Assembly: GCA_041687095.1 (NCBI GenBank)
Contig: JAWLCQ010000121.1
Span: 1-15,125 of the forward strand
Length of the DNA stretch: 15,125 bases
From: JAWLCQ01 sp041687095
GTDB taxonomy: Bacteria > Planctomycetota > Phycisphaerae > SM23-33
Reading direction: 5' to 3'
Within the stretch, counting starts at the first letter, position 1. Each line of letters opens with the position of its first letter. A program made the position numbers and the translations under genes. Below, in pieces: positions 1 to 6,958 of the stretch. A model generated the notes under the pieces. It did not search any database and had not been told where the DNA came from. It worked only from the letters and a program-made list of their open reading frames with translations.

Positions 1-175
1 CTGCCTCAGTTCCACGCCATTCGGCCTCTCCACCGTCCTTTCCGGTCCAATATTCTCTACGTATCGAACCCGCAAAAATGTGATAAAGAGACAGCCCCGC
101 GGGGAGAGGGGTTGAAGCGCCCGCTTCGCGGTCTCCGGTCGCCCCGTTCACCGGTTCGCCCGGACCCGGGGATCC
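1..175. other. Non-coding left edge of window
   Basis: No convincing gene is seen here. Open frames that cross it are low-complexity Ser/Pro/Arg or Gly/Val-rich translations antisense to fhs, as expected from shadows in GC-rich DNA. The first 60 bases are less GC-rich and could belong to the control region of a gene outside the window. Confidence 0.5.
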
Positions 176-213
176 GCCCTCCGGGCCCGTCCTCGAGGAC
201 GGGCCCGGAGGGC
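176..213 (-). terminator. Perfect 38-bp palindrome just after fhs
   Basis: Positions 176-194 and 195-213 are exact reverse complements, centred on CTCGAG, and begin 9 bases past the fhs stop codon (223-225). In RNA this would form a very stable GC-rich hairpin. No T-tract follows on the minus strand, so it is not a textbook intrinsic terminator. It could act as a 3'-end stabiliser, a pause site or a bidirectional barrier. The location is the main support for a terminator role. Confidence 0.6.
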
Positions 214-222
214 TCGCGAAGG

Positions 223-1971
223 TTAGAACATCCCGACGACGTTGCCGTTCCTGTCGAGGTCGACGTCGAGGAACGCCGGGCGGGACGGGAGCCCGGGCAT
301 GGTGCGCATGGTGCCCAGCAGCGCGTACAGGAAGCCCGCCCCGGCCGACGCGCGGACCTCGCGGACGGGCACGGTGAACCCGCGCGGGACGCCCTTGAGG
401 GTCGGGTCGTGCGAGAGCGACAGGTGCGTCTTGGCCATGCAGATGGGCAGCTTGCTGAGCCCGGCCTTCTCGTACGAGGCGATCTGCTTTTTGGCGAGGG
501 GCTCGAAGTGGACGTCCTTGGCGAGGTAGACCCTCTGGGCGATGGTGCGGATCTTGTCCTGGATGGACATCTTGTCGGGGTAGAGGAGTTTGAACTTCGA
601 GGGCTTCTCGCAGGCGGCGGCGACGGCTTCGGCGAGGGCGACGGCGCCCCGGCCGCCGTGGGCCCAGTGCTCGGCGAGGACGGCGTCCTCGGCCCCGGCT
701 TGCAGGGCGGCCTGGCGGGCGAACTCGACTTCCGCGAGGGTGTCGTGGGGGAAGCGGTTGATGGCCACCACCACCGGGATGCCGAACATCTTGGCGATCT
801 CGATGTTCCGCTGGAGGTTGCAGACGCCCTTCTCAAGCAGGGGGATGTTCTCCTGGACGTACTCGGGGGGCAGGGGCTTTCCGGGGGTGACCTTGGGCCC
901 GCCCCCGTGCATCTTCAGGGCGCGGATGGTCCCCACGAGCACGACGCAGTTGGGGATGAGCTTGGAGAGGCGGCACTTGATGTCGAAGAACTTCTCCATC
1001 CCGATGTCCGCCCCAAAGCCGCTCTCGGTGACGACGTAGTCGGCGAGTTTGAGGGCGATGCGGTCGGCGACGATGGAGTTGTTGCCGTGGGCGATGTTCG
1101 CGAAGGGCCCCGAGTGGACGAAGGCGGGCTGGCCCTCCAGGGTCTGCATGAGGTTGGGCTTCAGCGCGTCCTTCATGAGGACGGTGAGGGCCCCGGCGGC
1201 CCCGAGGTCCTCGGCCGTCACCGGCTTGCCGTTGGTGTTCATCGCCACGATGATCCGCCCGAGGCGTTTGCGCATGTCCTTGAGGTCGGAGGCGAGGGCG
1301 AGGATGGCCATGACCTCGGAGGCGACGGAGATGTCGAACCCGGTGAGGCGGCGGGGCCCGTCCATCCAGTTGTCGCTCATGCCCGTCTCGATGAACCGCA
1401 GGGCCGCGTCGTTCACGTCCACCACCCGCCGCCACGTGATGGTCTCGGGGTCGATGTTGAGGCGCGGGAGGCCGGTCTTGGCCCACTCGGCGTCGGTGGT
1501 GTGGGCCTCGTGCTTGACGCGGGCGTCGATGGCGGCGGCGAGGAGGTTGTTGGTGATGGACACCGCGTGGATGTCGCCCGTGAGGTGGAGGTTGAACTCC
1601 TCCATGGGGATGACCTGGGAGTACCCGCCCCCGGCCGCCCCGCCCTTGATCCCGAACGTCGGGCCCATGGAGGGCTGGCGGATGCAGAGGAAGACGTTCT
1701 TTTTGAGCATGCCCAGGCCCTGGGTGAGCCCGACGCTGGTGGTGGTCTTGCCCTCGCCCAGGGGCGTGGGGGTGATGGCCGTCACGTCGATGTACTTGCC
1801 GTTGGGGCGATCGGCGAGGGCGGAGAGGATCTCGAGCTTGACCTTCGCCTTCACGTCGCCGTAGGGTTCGAGGAACTCCTTGGGGATGCCCGCCTTAGCG
1901 GCGATGCGGGTGATGGGCTTGGGGGTGGCGGCGCGGGAGATCTCGATGTCGGAGGGGACGCGGGTGCTCAT
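223..1971 (-). CDS. fhs: Formate--tetrahydrofolate ligase
   Basis: This 582-residue cytoplasmic enzyme makes 10-formyltetrahydrofolate from formate, THF and ATP, feeding purine and formyl-Met synthesis, serine/glycine interconversion or formate assimilation. The sequence shows the nucleotide-binding loop TPTPLGEGKTTT (about residues 67-78), the first family signature FGIKGGAAGGGY (106-117) and the second signature VGTIRALKMHGG (346-357), with TESGFGADIGMEKF at 315-328. Length is slightly above the usual 555-560 and nothing is missing. The frame stays open upstream to 2190, but the start at 1971 is chosen because GAAAGGAAGG (1975-1984) lies just before it and family similarity begins soon after; the upstream extension is low-complexity. 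It is divergent from the DRTGG-domain gene, with 392 bp between them. No folD or other C1 gene is adjacent. Identification is secure. Confidence 0.97.
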   Translation of the reverse strand: MSTRVPSDIEISRAATPKPITRIAAKAGIPKEFLEPYGDVKAKVKLEILSALADRPNGKYIDVTAITPTPLGEGKTTTSVGLTQGLGMLKKNVFLCIRQPSMGPTFGIKGGAAGGGYSQVIPMEEFNLHLTGDIHAVSITNNLLAAAIDARVKHEAHTTDAEWAKTGLPRLNIDPETITWRRVVDVNDAALRFIETGMSDNWMDGPRRLTGFDISVASEVMAILALASDLKDMRKRLGRIIVAMNTNGKPVTAEDLGAAGALTVLMKDALKPNLMQTLEGQPAFVHSGPFANIAHGNNSIVADRIALKLADYVVTESGFGADIGMEKFFDIKCRLSKLIPNCVVLVGTIRALKMHGGGPKVTPGKPLPPEYVQENIPLLEKGVCNLQRNIEIAKMFGIPVVVAINRFPHDTLAEVEFARQAALQAGAEDAVLAEHWAHGGRGAVALAEAVAAACEKPSKFKLLYPDKMSIQDKIRTIAQRVYLAKDVHFEPLAKKQIASYEKAGLSKLPICMAKTHLSLSHDPTLKGVPRGFTVPVREVRASAGAGFLYALLGTMRTMPGLPSRPAFLDVDLDRNGNVVGMF

Positions 1972-2175
1972 CGGCCTTCCTTTCGCAAACGCGGCGGGTC
2001 CTGGCGCCCGCCCTGAAGTGGTCCGTCCTTTTTGTGAAACCGGCACGCGGGAGTGTAGCGCTCCCCCCGCCGGGAATGCAAGAGCCACCAGCGGCAAAAA
2101 GCAACGCCGCGGCGAGGCGGAGCAACGCTTGTCGCCGAGGCACATAGCATGGTTGAATACCGGTAACTGTTCACA

Positions 2176-2279
2176 GGGTGCCACCCTCAAGCGGCGCTGT
2201 CTGCCGCTTGGGGGTGCTGCAGCGTAGTGGGCTCAACACCCCCAAGCCGCAAACAGCATGCGGCTTGAGGGTGGCACCC
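2176..2279. repeat. Paired REP-like hairpins forming a long inverted repeat
   Basis: The outer arms 2176-2192 and 2263-2279 are perfect 17-bp inverted copies. Each half also folds on itself: 2182-2195 with 2203-2216 (14 bp, one G-T pair, loop GCTGTCT) and 2237-2250 with 2260-2273 (13 of 14 pairs, loop carrying GCTGTTT when read on the minus strand). Both halves therefore read GGGTGCCAC, stem, GCTGTYT, stem, in head-to-head orientation around a 20-base spacer (2217-2236). A further outer pair, GTAACTGTTCAC (2163-2174) with GTGAACGGTTAC (2295-2306), matches at 11 of 12 positions. A third single copy lies at 9569-9603. It fills most of the space between the divergent genes, so a cruciform or regulatory role is possible. 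Confidence 0.85.
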
Positions 2280-2363
2280 CGTTCGCATCGTTCCGTGAAC
2301 GGTTACAAATATCGTACCCGGATGGATCCGGGGGCGGACGCGAAGACCCTGGAGTGTCGTTTC

Positions 2364-3461
2364 ATGCGAAGACCGTTATTCCTCGTCGGGACGCAGCGCA
2401 ACGTGGGCAAGACCACGATGGCCGTCGGACTCGCCAACGCCTTCCACCGCCGCGGGCTGAAGGTCGGCTATACCAAGCCCCTCGGCCAGCGCGCCAAGGA
2501 CCAGAAGGGCCACGTCATCCACGACGACGCCGTCGTCGTCGGCCGCTCCCTGGGCCTCCGCGACACCGAGCAGGTGGAGATGGCCGTCGCGCTGCCCACC
2601 GGGCGGGTGGAGCAGGAGATGCAGGATCTGCACAGCGAGGAGTTGCTGGAGAAGGTTCGCGAGCAGTTCATAGCCGCGACGCGGGGGTGCGACGTCGTGG
2701 TCGTCGAGGGGATGGGGCACGTGGCGATGGGGTCGTGCCTGCAACTGTCCGCCGCCGAGGTCTGCCGCGCCGTCAACGCCCGCGCGCTGCTGGTGAGCGG
2801 GGGCGGGATCGGCCGGGCGATCGACGACATCTCGCTGTGCGGGACGTTCATGACCGCCCGCGGGGCGGACCTGATGGGCGTGATCGTCAACCAGGTCTGG
2901 CCCGAGAAGTTTCAGAAGGTCAAGGACGCCACCACCAAGGGGCTGAGCATCCTGGGCATCCGGTCGTTCGGGACGGTCCCGTTCGAGACGCAGCTCACCA
3001 CGCCCACGATGCACCAGGTGCAGGAGTTGGTGCAGGGCGAGGTCGTCAGCGGGCTCGACCAGATGGAGGTCCGCGTCCGCAACACCATCGTCGCCGCCAT
3101 GGAGCCCTCGCACATGGTCCGCTACCTGCAGCCCGGGGCGCTGCTGATCACCCCCGGAGACCGCAGCGACAACATCCTCGCCGCCTTCAGCGCCCACGTG
3201 CTCAGCAGCCACGGCGAGCCGCTCCTGGCGGGCATGATCCTCACGGGGGGGTTCCGGCCCGACGGGACGGTGATGAAACTCATCCACGACTCGGGCCTCC
3301 CCGTGATCCTCTCGCGCGAGGACACCTACACCATCGCCAGCAAGTACCGCGGAGCCACCTTCAAGATCGAGCCCGACGACACGGGCAAGATCGGTACGGC
3401 CATCTCCCTGGTGGCGGAGTACGTGGACGTGGACGGGATCCTGGCGGCGATGGAGGCGTAG
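2364..3461 (+). CDS. BioD-like P-loop/DRTGG-domain protein (Pta N-terminal-like)
   Basis: This 365-residue protein matches the layout of the stand-alone BioD-like N-terminal part of phosphotransacetylase (COG0857 type). Residues 1-210 form a dethiobiotin-synthetase-like P-loop NTPase with Walker A GTQRNVGKTT (9-18) and VVVVEGMGH (111-119). Residues about 215-335 form a DRTGG domain with ITPGDRSDN (262-270) and LTGGFRPD (293-300). The catalytic PTA_PTB domain of full-length phosphotransacetylase is absent, so it should not make acetyl phosphate. A regulatory or nucleotide-sensing role is inferred; the substrate is unknown. An in-frame ATG at 2322 exists, but 2364 has GGAG nine bases upstream and leads straight into the fold. 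It is divergent from fhs, and a strong hairpin follows eight bases after the stop. Confidence 0.85.
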   Translation: MRRPLFLVGTQRNVGKTTMAVGLANAFHRRGLKVGYTKPLGQRAKDQKGHVIHDDAVVVGRSLGLRDTEQVEMAVALPTGRVEQEMQDLHSEELLEKVREQFIAATRGCDVVVVEGMGHVAMGSCLQLSAAEVCRAVNARALLVSGGGIGRAIDDISLCGTFMTARGADLMGVIVNQVWPEKFQKVKDATTKGLSILGIRSFGTVPFETQLTTPTMHQVQELVQGEVVSGLDQMEVRVRNTIVAAMEPSHMVRYLQPGALLITPGDRSDNILAAFSAHVLSSHGEPLLAGMILTGGFRPDGTVMKLIHDSGLPVILSREDTYTIASKYRGATFKIEPDDTGKIGTAISLVAEYVDVDGILAAMEA

Positions 3462-3468
3462 GGCGGTC

Positions 3469-3498
3469 GGCAGGGACGTGTCTTCGGACGTCCCTGCC
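3469..3498 (+). terminator. Hairpin after the DRTGG-domain gene
   Basis: An 11-bp perfect stem (3469-3479 with 3488-3498) around the 8-base loop GTCTTCGG begins eight bases after the stop codon at 3461. No T-run follows, so it may act with Rho or as a 3'-end stabiliser. The right arm is also the first unit of the adjacent direct repeat. Confidence 0.55.
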
Positions 3499-3552
3499 GG
3501 GACTCCCGGAATCGCGTCCCTGCCGGGACGCTCGGAACTCCCTGTCCGGGAC
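3489..3552. repeat. Three short direct repeats, about 26-bp period
   Basis: The 15-mer CGTCCCTGCCGGGAC occurs exactly at 3489-3503 and 3515-3529 (period 26). A degenerate third copy is at 3538-3552 (CTCCCTGTCCGGGAC). The unit is itself partly palindromic. It lies in the non-coding gap between two convergent genes. Confidence 0.75.
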
Positions 3553-3586
3553 GACAGGCAGGCCCTGGGCTGCCGGGTGCCAGGGC

Positions 3587-3612
3587 GCCGAGACGTGTAG
3601 AACAACGAGGTC
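3587..3612 (+). repeat. Dispersed 26-bp repeat, copy 1
   Basis: These 26 bases match the reverse complement of 15025-15050 with one mismatch (C versus T at the eighth base). The core is GTGTAGAACAACGAGGTC. Both copies are intergenic. Similarity stops at the ends of the unit, so it is not part of a longer duplication visible here. Confidence 0.85.
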
Positions 3613-3713
3613 GGGAGGCCCCCGGCGCAGGCGCGTGGGGCGGGTGTGTGGGGGCGGCGAGGCAGGGGGGGGGCAAGCGGGCGGACGGCACGCCGCCGAC
3701 AGGAGAGAAGCGG

Positions 3714-4766
3714 TCAGTTCTCGAACCCGAGGGTGCGGAGCTTGCGGAGAAGGGTGCTGCGGTGGATGTTCAGCAGCCGAGCGGCCGCGGAGTGGTTGTT
3801 GTTCGTCTGCTGCAGGGCGCGGCGGATGACGAAGGCTTCGGCGTCGGCGAGGGAGCAGCAGTCGAGTTCCCAGTGGTTCACCCCGGGCGTCGCCGGATGC
3901 GACACCGTGGGCGGATCGGCCGCGGGGGGCGGCGGTGGGGCCGACTCGCTCTGGTAGTACCCGTCGTCCCAGGCCTGCTGGGCGGGGAGCGTGGGGGGCA
4001 GGTTCGTCGCGTACAGCCGCTCGACGTACCCGCACAGTTCCCGCACGTTGCCCGGCCAGGCGTATTCCCGCAACCGCTGGCGAATGCGGAGGGGCAGATC
4101 CTTCCTCGCCTGTCCGTACTCGTCGGCGTACTGGACGAGGTAGTGATCGAGCAGTTCGTCGATGTCCTCGGGCCGGTTGCGGAGCGGGGGCACGTGGACG
4201 CGGACGATGTTGAGGCGGTGGTAGAGGTCGCTCCGGAAGTTGCCGTCGGAGACGCTCTTGGCGAGGGAGCGGTTGGTCGAGGCGACGAAGCGGACGTCCA
4301 CGGGGAGGGGACGGGACGCCCCGACGGGCGTGACCTCATACTCCTGCAGGACGCGGAGCAGCTTGGGCTGCAGGTGCAGGGGCAGTTCGCCCACCTCGTC
4401 CAGCAGCAGCGTTCCGCCCTCGGCGGCGCGGACGATCCCGAGCGTGTCGGTGGTCGCCCCGGTGAAGGCCCCGCGGATGTGGCCGTAGAACTGGCTCTCG
4501 AACAGGGACTCGCTGACGCCCGCGCAGTTGACGGGGATAAAGGGCGCGGGGGATCGGACGGATCGGAGATGGATCCGCTTGGCGAGCAGCTCCTTGCCCG
4601 TTCCGGACTCGCCCTCGATCAGCACGACGCAGTCATTGGCGGCGACCGAATCGATGATCGTGAGGACTTGCTGGAAGAGGGGGCTGCTTCCAATCAGCAC
4701 CGGGTCATCGAGCAATGGAAACACCCGTTGCCCGGTGGTTTGGGTTTTTTCTCCTCCTGCGTTCAT
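3714..4766 (-). CDS. Sigma-54-dependent transcriptional activator without sensor domain
   Basis: This 350-residue cytoplasmic regulator uses ATP hydrolysis to open promoters held by sigma-54 RNA polymerase. The AAA+ domain (about 23-255) has Walker A GESGTGKE (52-59), the sigma-54 contact loop GAFTGA (99-104), Walker B GGTLLLDE (117-124), sensor I VASTNR (161-166), the arginine-finger region RSDLYHRL (178-185) and GNVREL (239-244). A Pro/Ala-rich linker (275-295) leads to a Fis-type helix-turn-helix (308-347). Only about 25 residues precede the ATPase, so there is no receiver, GAF or PAS domain. PspF-like activators controlled by a separate protein have this shape. The start at 4766 has no good Shine-Dalgarno; AGGAGGAG instead lies inside codons 3-5. 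Targets are unknown. Confidence 0.93.
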   Translation of the reverse strand: MNAGGEKTQTTGQRVFPLLDDPVLIGSSPLFQQVLTIIDSVAANDCVVLIEGESGTGKELLAKRIHLRSVRSPAPFIPVNCAGVSESLFESQFYGHIRGAFTGATTDTLGIVRAAEGGTLLLDEVGELPLHLQPKLLRVLQEYEVTPVGASRPLPVDVRFVASTNRSLAKSVSDGNFRSDLYHRLNIVRVHVPPLRNRPEDIDELLDHYLVQYADEYGQARKDLPLRIRQRLREYAWPGNVRELCGYVERLYATNLPPTLPAQQAWDDGYYQSESAPPPPPAADPPTVSHPATPGVNHWELDCCSLADAEAFVIRRALQQTNNNHSAAARLLNIHRSTLLRKLRTLGFEN

Positions 4767-4865
4767 TCTTCAGCGTGCCTGAGCAGGGCAGCTTCCGCGA
4801 GCCACAGTTTTCTTCCTTTGGTGAACCTTTCGACGTGTTGAGCGTCACATCGACAGGACTTATAT

Positions 4866-4894
4866 CTTATACCATGGAAGGGGAAAACCCACAA
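4866..4894 (-). promoter_or_regulatory. Candidate sigma-70-type promoter for the sigma-54 activator gene
   Basis: Read on the minus strand, TTGTGG (4889-4894) is followed after exactly 17 bases by TATAAG (4866-4871), in an AT-rich patch of otherwise GC-rich sequence. It points at the activator gene and would give a leader of about 90 bases. The -10 matches consensus at five of six positions and the -35 at three. Confidence 0.45.
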
Positions 4895-4945
4895 GTGGGA
4901 ATGGGGCGGGAATTGCTAAGAATTTCCGCATTCTGCCCTATTTGT

Positions 4946-5404
4946 CTACGCGTGCAGCGAGAAATCGAGCACGATGGGCTCGGCGAGGCGGGCGTACTCG
5001 GCGTAGGGGAGGCGGATGGCCCATTCGTGCGATCCGGCGTTGAAGGTGACGGTGTCGCATCGGGCCAGGCGTTCATCCACGTACGTCTCCAGGCCGTACG
5101 CATGCCCGAAGGGCGGCTCGGCCCCGAGTTCGACGTCGGGGAAGAGCTTGGCCAGCTCGGCCTCGTCGGCGAGGCGGCACTGGTGGGCCCGCAGGGCCTT
5201 CGCCAGCCGCGTGAGGTCCACCTTGCAACTCGCCGGCAGCACGCACATGACGATGCGGTCGTCGGCGTGGACGATGACGGGTTTGGCGACGGCGTTGCCG
5301 GTGACATGCTCCTCGGCCGCCAGTTCCTGGGCGGTGTAGGACACGGGGTGTTCGTGCTTCACGTAGTCCACGCCTGCGTCCTGCAACAGGGATTCAACGT
5401 TCAT
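4946..5404 (-). CDS. YbaK/ProX-type aminoacyl-tRNA deacylase
   Basis: This 152-residue protein belongs to the YbaK/EbsC family, which hydrolyses wrongly charged tRNAs in trans, for example Cys- or Ala-tRNA(Pro). Family features seen are HPVSYTAQELAAEEHV near the N-terminus (19-34), the expected catalytic lysine in AVAKPVIV (K41), GAEPPFG (94-100) and FNAGSHEWAIRL (121-132). Length is typical for a single-domain stand-alone enzyme. The start at 5404 is supported by GGAGAGGAG at 5411-5419. It lies 18 bases downstream of the small Cys-protein gene on the same strand, so the two are probably co-transcribed. The exact tRNA and amino-acid specificity cannot be read from sequence. Confidence 0.9.
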   Translation of the reverse strand: MNVESLLQDAGVDYVKHEHPVSYTAQELAAEEHVTGNAVAKPVIVHADDRIVMCVLPASCKVDLTRLAKALRAHQCRLADEAELAKLFPDVELGAEPPFGHAYGLETYVDERLARCDTVTFNAGSHEWAIRLPYAEYARLAEPIVLDFSLHA

Positions 5405-5422
5405 GACGGGCTCCTCTCCGTT

Positions 5423-5692
5423 CTATCGCACGGGCAGGGCGATCTGCCCGTTGAAGTGCGGTACGGTGCGGTTCTGTTCGGCCTTGACGCGGCGGATCAG
5501 CTTGGCCTTCCTGGCTCCGGTGAGCAACTGGGGGCTCTGGTAACGCTCGAGGGCGGTCAGGTCGTTCCAGTGCCGGCACGTCCCGCGGGACCAGGCGAGG
5601 AGCGGTTCCACCCCGGCGGCGCAGGTGGTGCGGAGGTTCAGGCGGCATCCCTTGCACTTGCCGATGGGCCGACCCTTGGCGTGATGCTTCAT
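5423..5692 (-). CDS. Small four-cysteine protein of unknown function
   Basis: The predicted protein is 89 residues, basic, with no signal peptide or membrane segment. Four cysteines sit in the first half (C13, C16, C24, C39) in a CxxC-x7-C-x14-C pattern, with H41 close by, which would suit a zinc or Fe-S site (inference). The second half is Lys/Arg-rich (around residues 61-75) and ends near HFNGQIALPVR. The ATG at 5690-5692 is chosen because AAAGGAG (5701-5707) lies at ideal spacing; the longer open frame above it is antisense to the hydrolase gene. It is the first gene of a two-gene operon with the tRNA deacylase. I cannot name the family; a nucleic-acid-binding role is only a guess. Confidence 0.75.
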   Translation of the reverse strand: MKHHAKGRPIGKCKGCRLNLRTTCAAGVEPLLAWSRGTCRHWNDLTALERYQSPQLLTGARKAKLIRRVKAEQNRTVPHFNGQIALPVR

Positions 5693-5816
5693 AGTCGATG
5701 GCTCCTTTCTGGGATGGGGGGCAGGGGAGCCCGCAGCCGCCCCAGCGCCCGCGCTGCTCCCCGGAGTATTCTGGGCATGTCCGCATGGCACGAAGTGCTC
5801 CTGCCGGATTCGCTCC

Positions 5817-5822
5817 ATTATA
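5817..5822 (-). promoter_or_regulatory. Candidate -10 box for the small Cys-protein/deacylase operon
   Basis: A perfect TATAAT reads on the minus strand in the gap between divergent genes, about 125 bases upstream of the small Cys-protein start. No good -35 hexamer is found at standard spacing, so this is tentative. Confidence 0.35.
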
Positions 5823-5866
5823 CGCGGCCCATTGCTGTCGCATGGCGGATTCGGGCCCTGGGGCGG

Positions 5867-5872
5867 TATACT
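5867..5872 (+). promoter_or_regulatory. Candidate -10 box for the alpha/beta hydrolase gene
   Basis: TATACT matches the -10 consensus at five of six positions and lies 36 bases upstream of the hydrolase ATG, giving a leader of about 30 bases. The -35 region (around 5843-5849) is weak. Confidence 0.4.
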
Positions 5873-5908
5873 CGGGCACTGGCGACCCTGGCGAAAGAAG
5901 AGGTGAGC

Positions 5909-6949
5909 ATGGCCCGCAACCTGTCGATCAACGCGTACTTCCAGCGGATGGCCGAAAAGCATGTCCCCCGGTACCGCTTCGCCGGCGCCGACCGGGAGGA
6001 CTGGGGGGCGTGGCAGGAGGAGCTTCGCCCGCGGGTGCTCCAGTCGCTCGGGATTCCGCCCGCCCGCGTCCCCCTGAATCCCGAAGTCACCGCCGAGTGG
6101 ACCGAGGACGGGCTCGTCAAGCAGCGGTTCGTCCTCGACGTCGAGGAGGGGCTGTCGGCGACGGGATACCTGTTCCGTCCCCAGAACGTCACCGGGAGAA
6201 TCCCCGGGCTCCTCGCCTGCCACGGGCACGGGCAGTTCGGGAAAGAGTCCATCATGGGCAATCGCTCGTCGACGGAGATGCGGGCAAAGATCGCCGAGCA
6301 CAACTACGACTATGGCCTGCAGATGGCGAAGGCGGGCTTCGCCGTCATCGCCATCGACTGGCGGGGGTTCGGGGACCGCGACGACCGCCGCAAGCCCAAC
6401 CACAGCAACCCGTTCTGGAATCGCGACCCCTGCAACGTCCACTACATCCGCGCGGACATCCTGGGCATGACCATGCTGGGAATGAACTGCTCCGATGGGT
6501 CGCGGGCACTGGACTACCTGTGCGGGCAGGACTTCGTCGACCCCGACCGCATCGGGGCGATGGGCCTGAGCTACGGGGGGACGATGACGCTGTGGATGGC
6601 GCTCTACGACGAGCGGATCCGGGCGGCCGACATCATCTGCTACAGCGACCGCTTCGCGGACTTCGGCATGCGGGACACGAACTTCTGCGGCTCGCAGATC
6701 ACCCCCGGGCTTTACGCCCTGTGCGACCTGGCGGACCTCCAGGGCCTCATCGCCCCGCGCCCGCTGCTGGTGGAGATCGGCAGCTACGACGAGTGCTTCC
6801 GCGTGGAGTCGGCGATGAGCTGCTTCCGCGAGGTCGAGCGGATCTACGCCGCCGCCGGTGTGCGCGACCGCCTGGAACTCGACCTCTTCGAGGGCGGGCA
6901 CGCGTGGGGGGCGAACAAGTCCGTCGAGTTCTTCCGGAAGTATCTGTAG
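5909..6949 (+). CDS. Alpha/beta hydrolase, dienelactone-hydrolase/acetyl-esterase-like
   Basis: This 346-residue protein has an alpha/beta-hydrolase core with the nucleophile elbow GLSYGG (219-224, Ser221), an oxyanion-side motif HGHGQFG (105-111), a likely acid in GSYDECF (Asp294) and the catalytic His in EGGHAW (His331). It resembles the planctomycete-rich esterase group near acetyl xylan esterases and dienelactone hydrolases; the substrate is unknown. No signal peptide is seen, so it is probably cytoplasmic. The start ATG at 5909 follows AAGAAGAGG, and an in-frame GTG lies at 5903; the open frame further upstream crosses the divergent promoter region. The next gene, 160 bases downstream, is a nitrilase-family hydrolase on the same strand, with heptamer repeats in between. 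Confidence 0.88.
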   Translation: MARNLSINAYFQRMAEKHVPRYRFAGADREDWGAWQEELRPRVLQSLGIPPARVPLNPEVTAEWTEDGLVKQRFVLDVEEGLSATGYLFRPQNVTGRIPGLLACHGHGQFGKESIMGNRSSTEMRAKIAEHNYDYGLQMAKAGFAVIAIDWRGFGDRDDRRKPNHSNPFWNRDPCNVHYIRADILGMTMLGMNCSDGSRALDYLCGQDFVDPDRIGAMGLSYGGTMTLWMALYDERIRAADIICYSDRFADFGMRDTNFCGSQITPGLYALCDLADLQGLIAPRPLLVEIGSYDECFRVESAMSCFREVERIYAAAGVRDRLELDLFEGGHAWGANKSVEFFRKYL

Positions 6950-6958
6950 ATTCGGATT

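Noticed and set aside
112..2016. 634-codon plus-strand open frame across fhs
   Set aside because: Its translation is Gly/Val/Asp/His-rich low complexity, and it is antisense to a certain fhs gene; a shadow of GC-rich codon use.
3489..3552. Short spaced repeats considered as a CRISPR array
   Set aside because: Units are only 15 bp with about 10-bp spacers, degenerate, and no cas gene is present.
5693..6901. Upstream extension of the small Cys-protein frame, giving a 492-codon gene
   Set aside because: The upstream part is antisense to the alpha/beta hydrolase; only the last 89 codons have a proper ribosome site and distinct composition.
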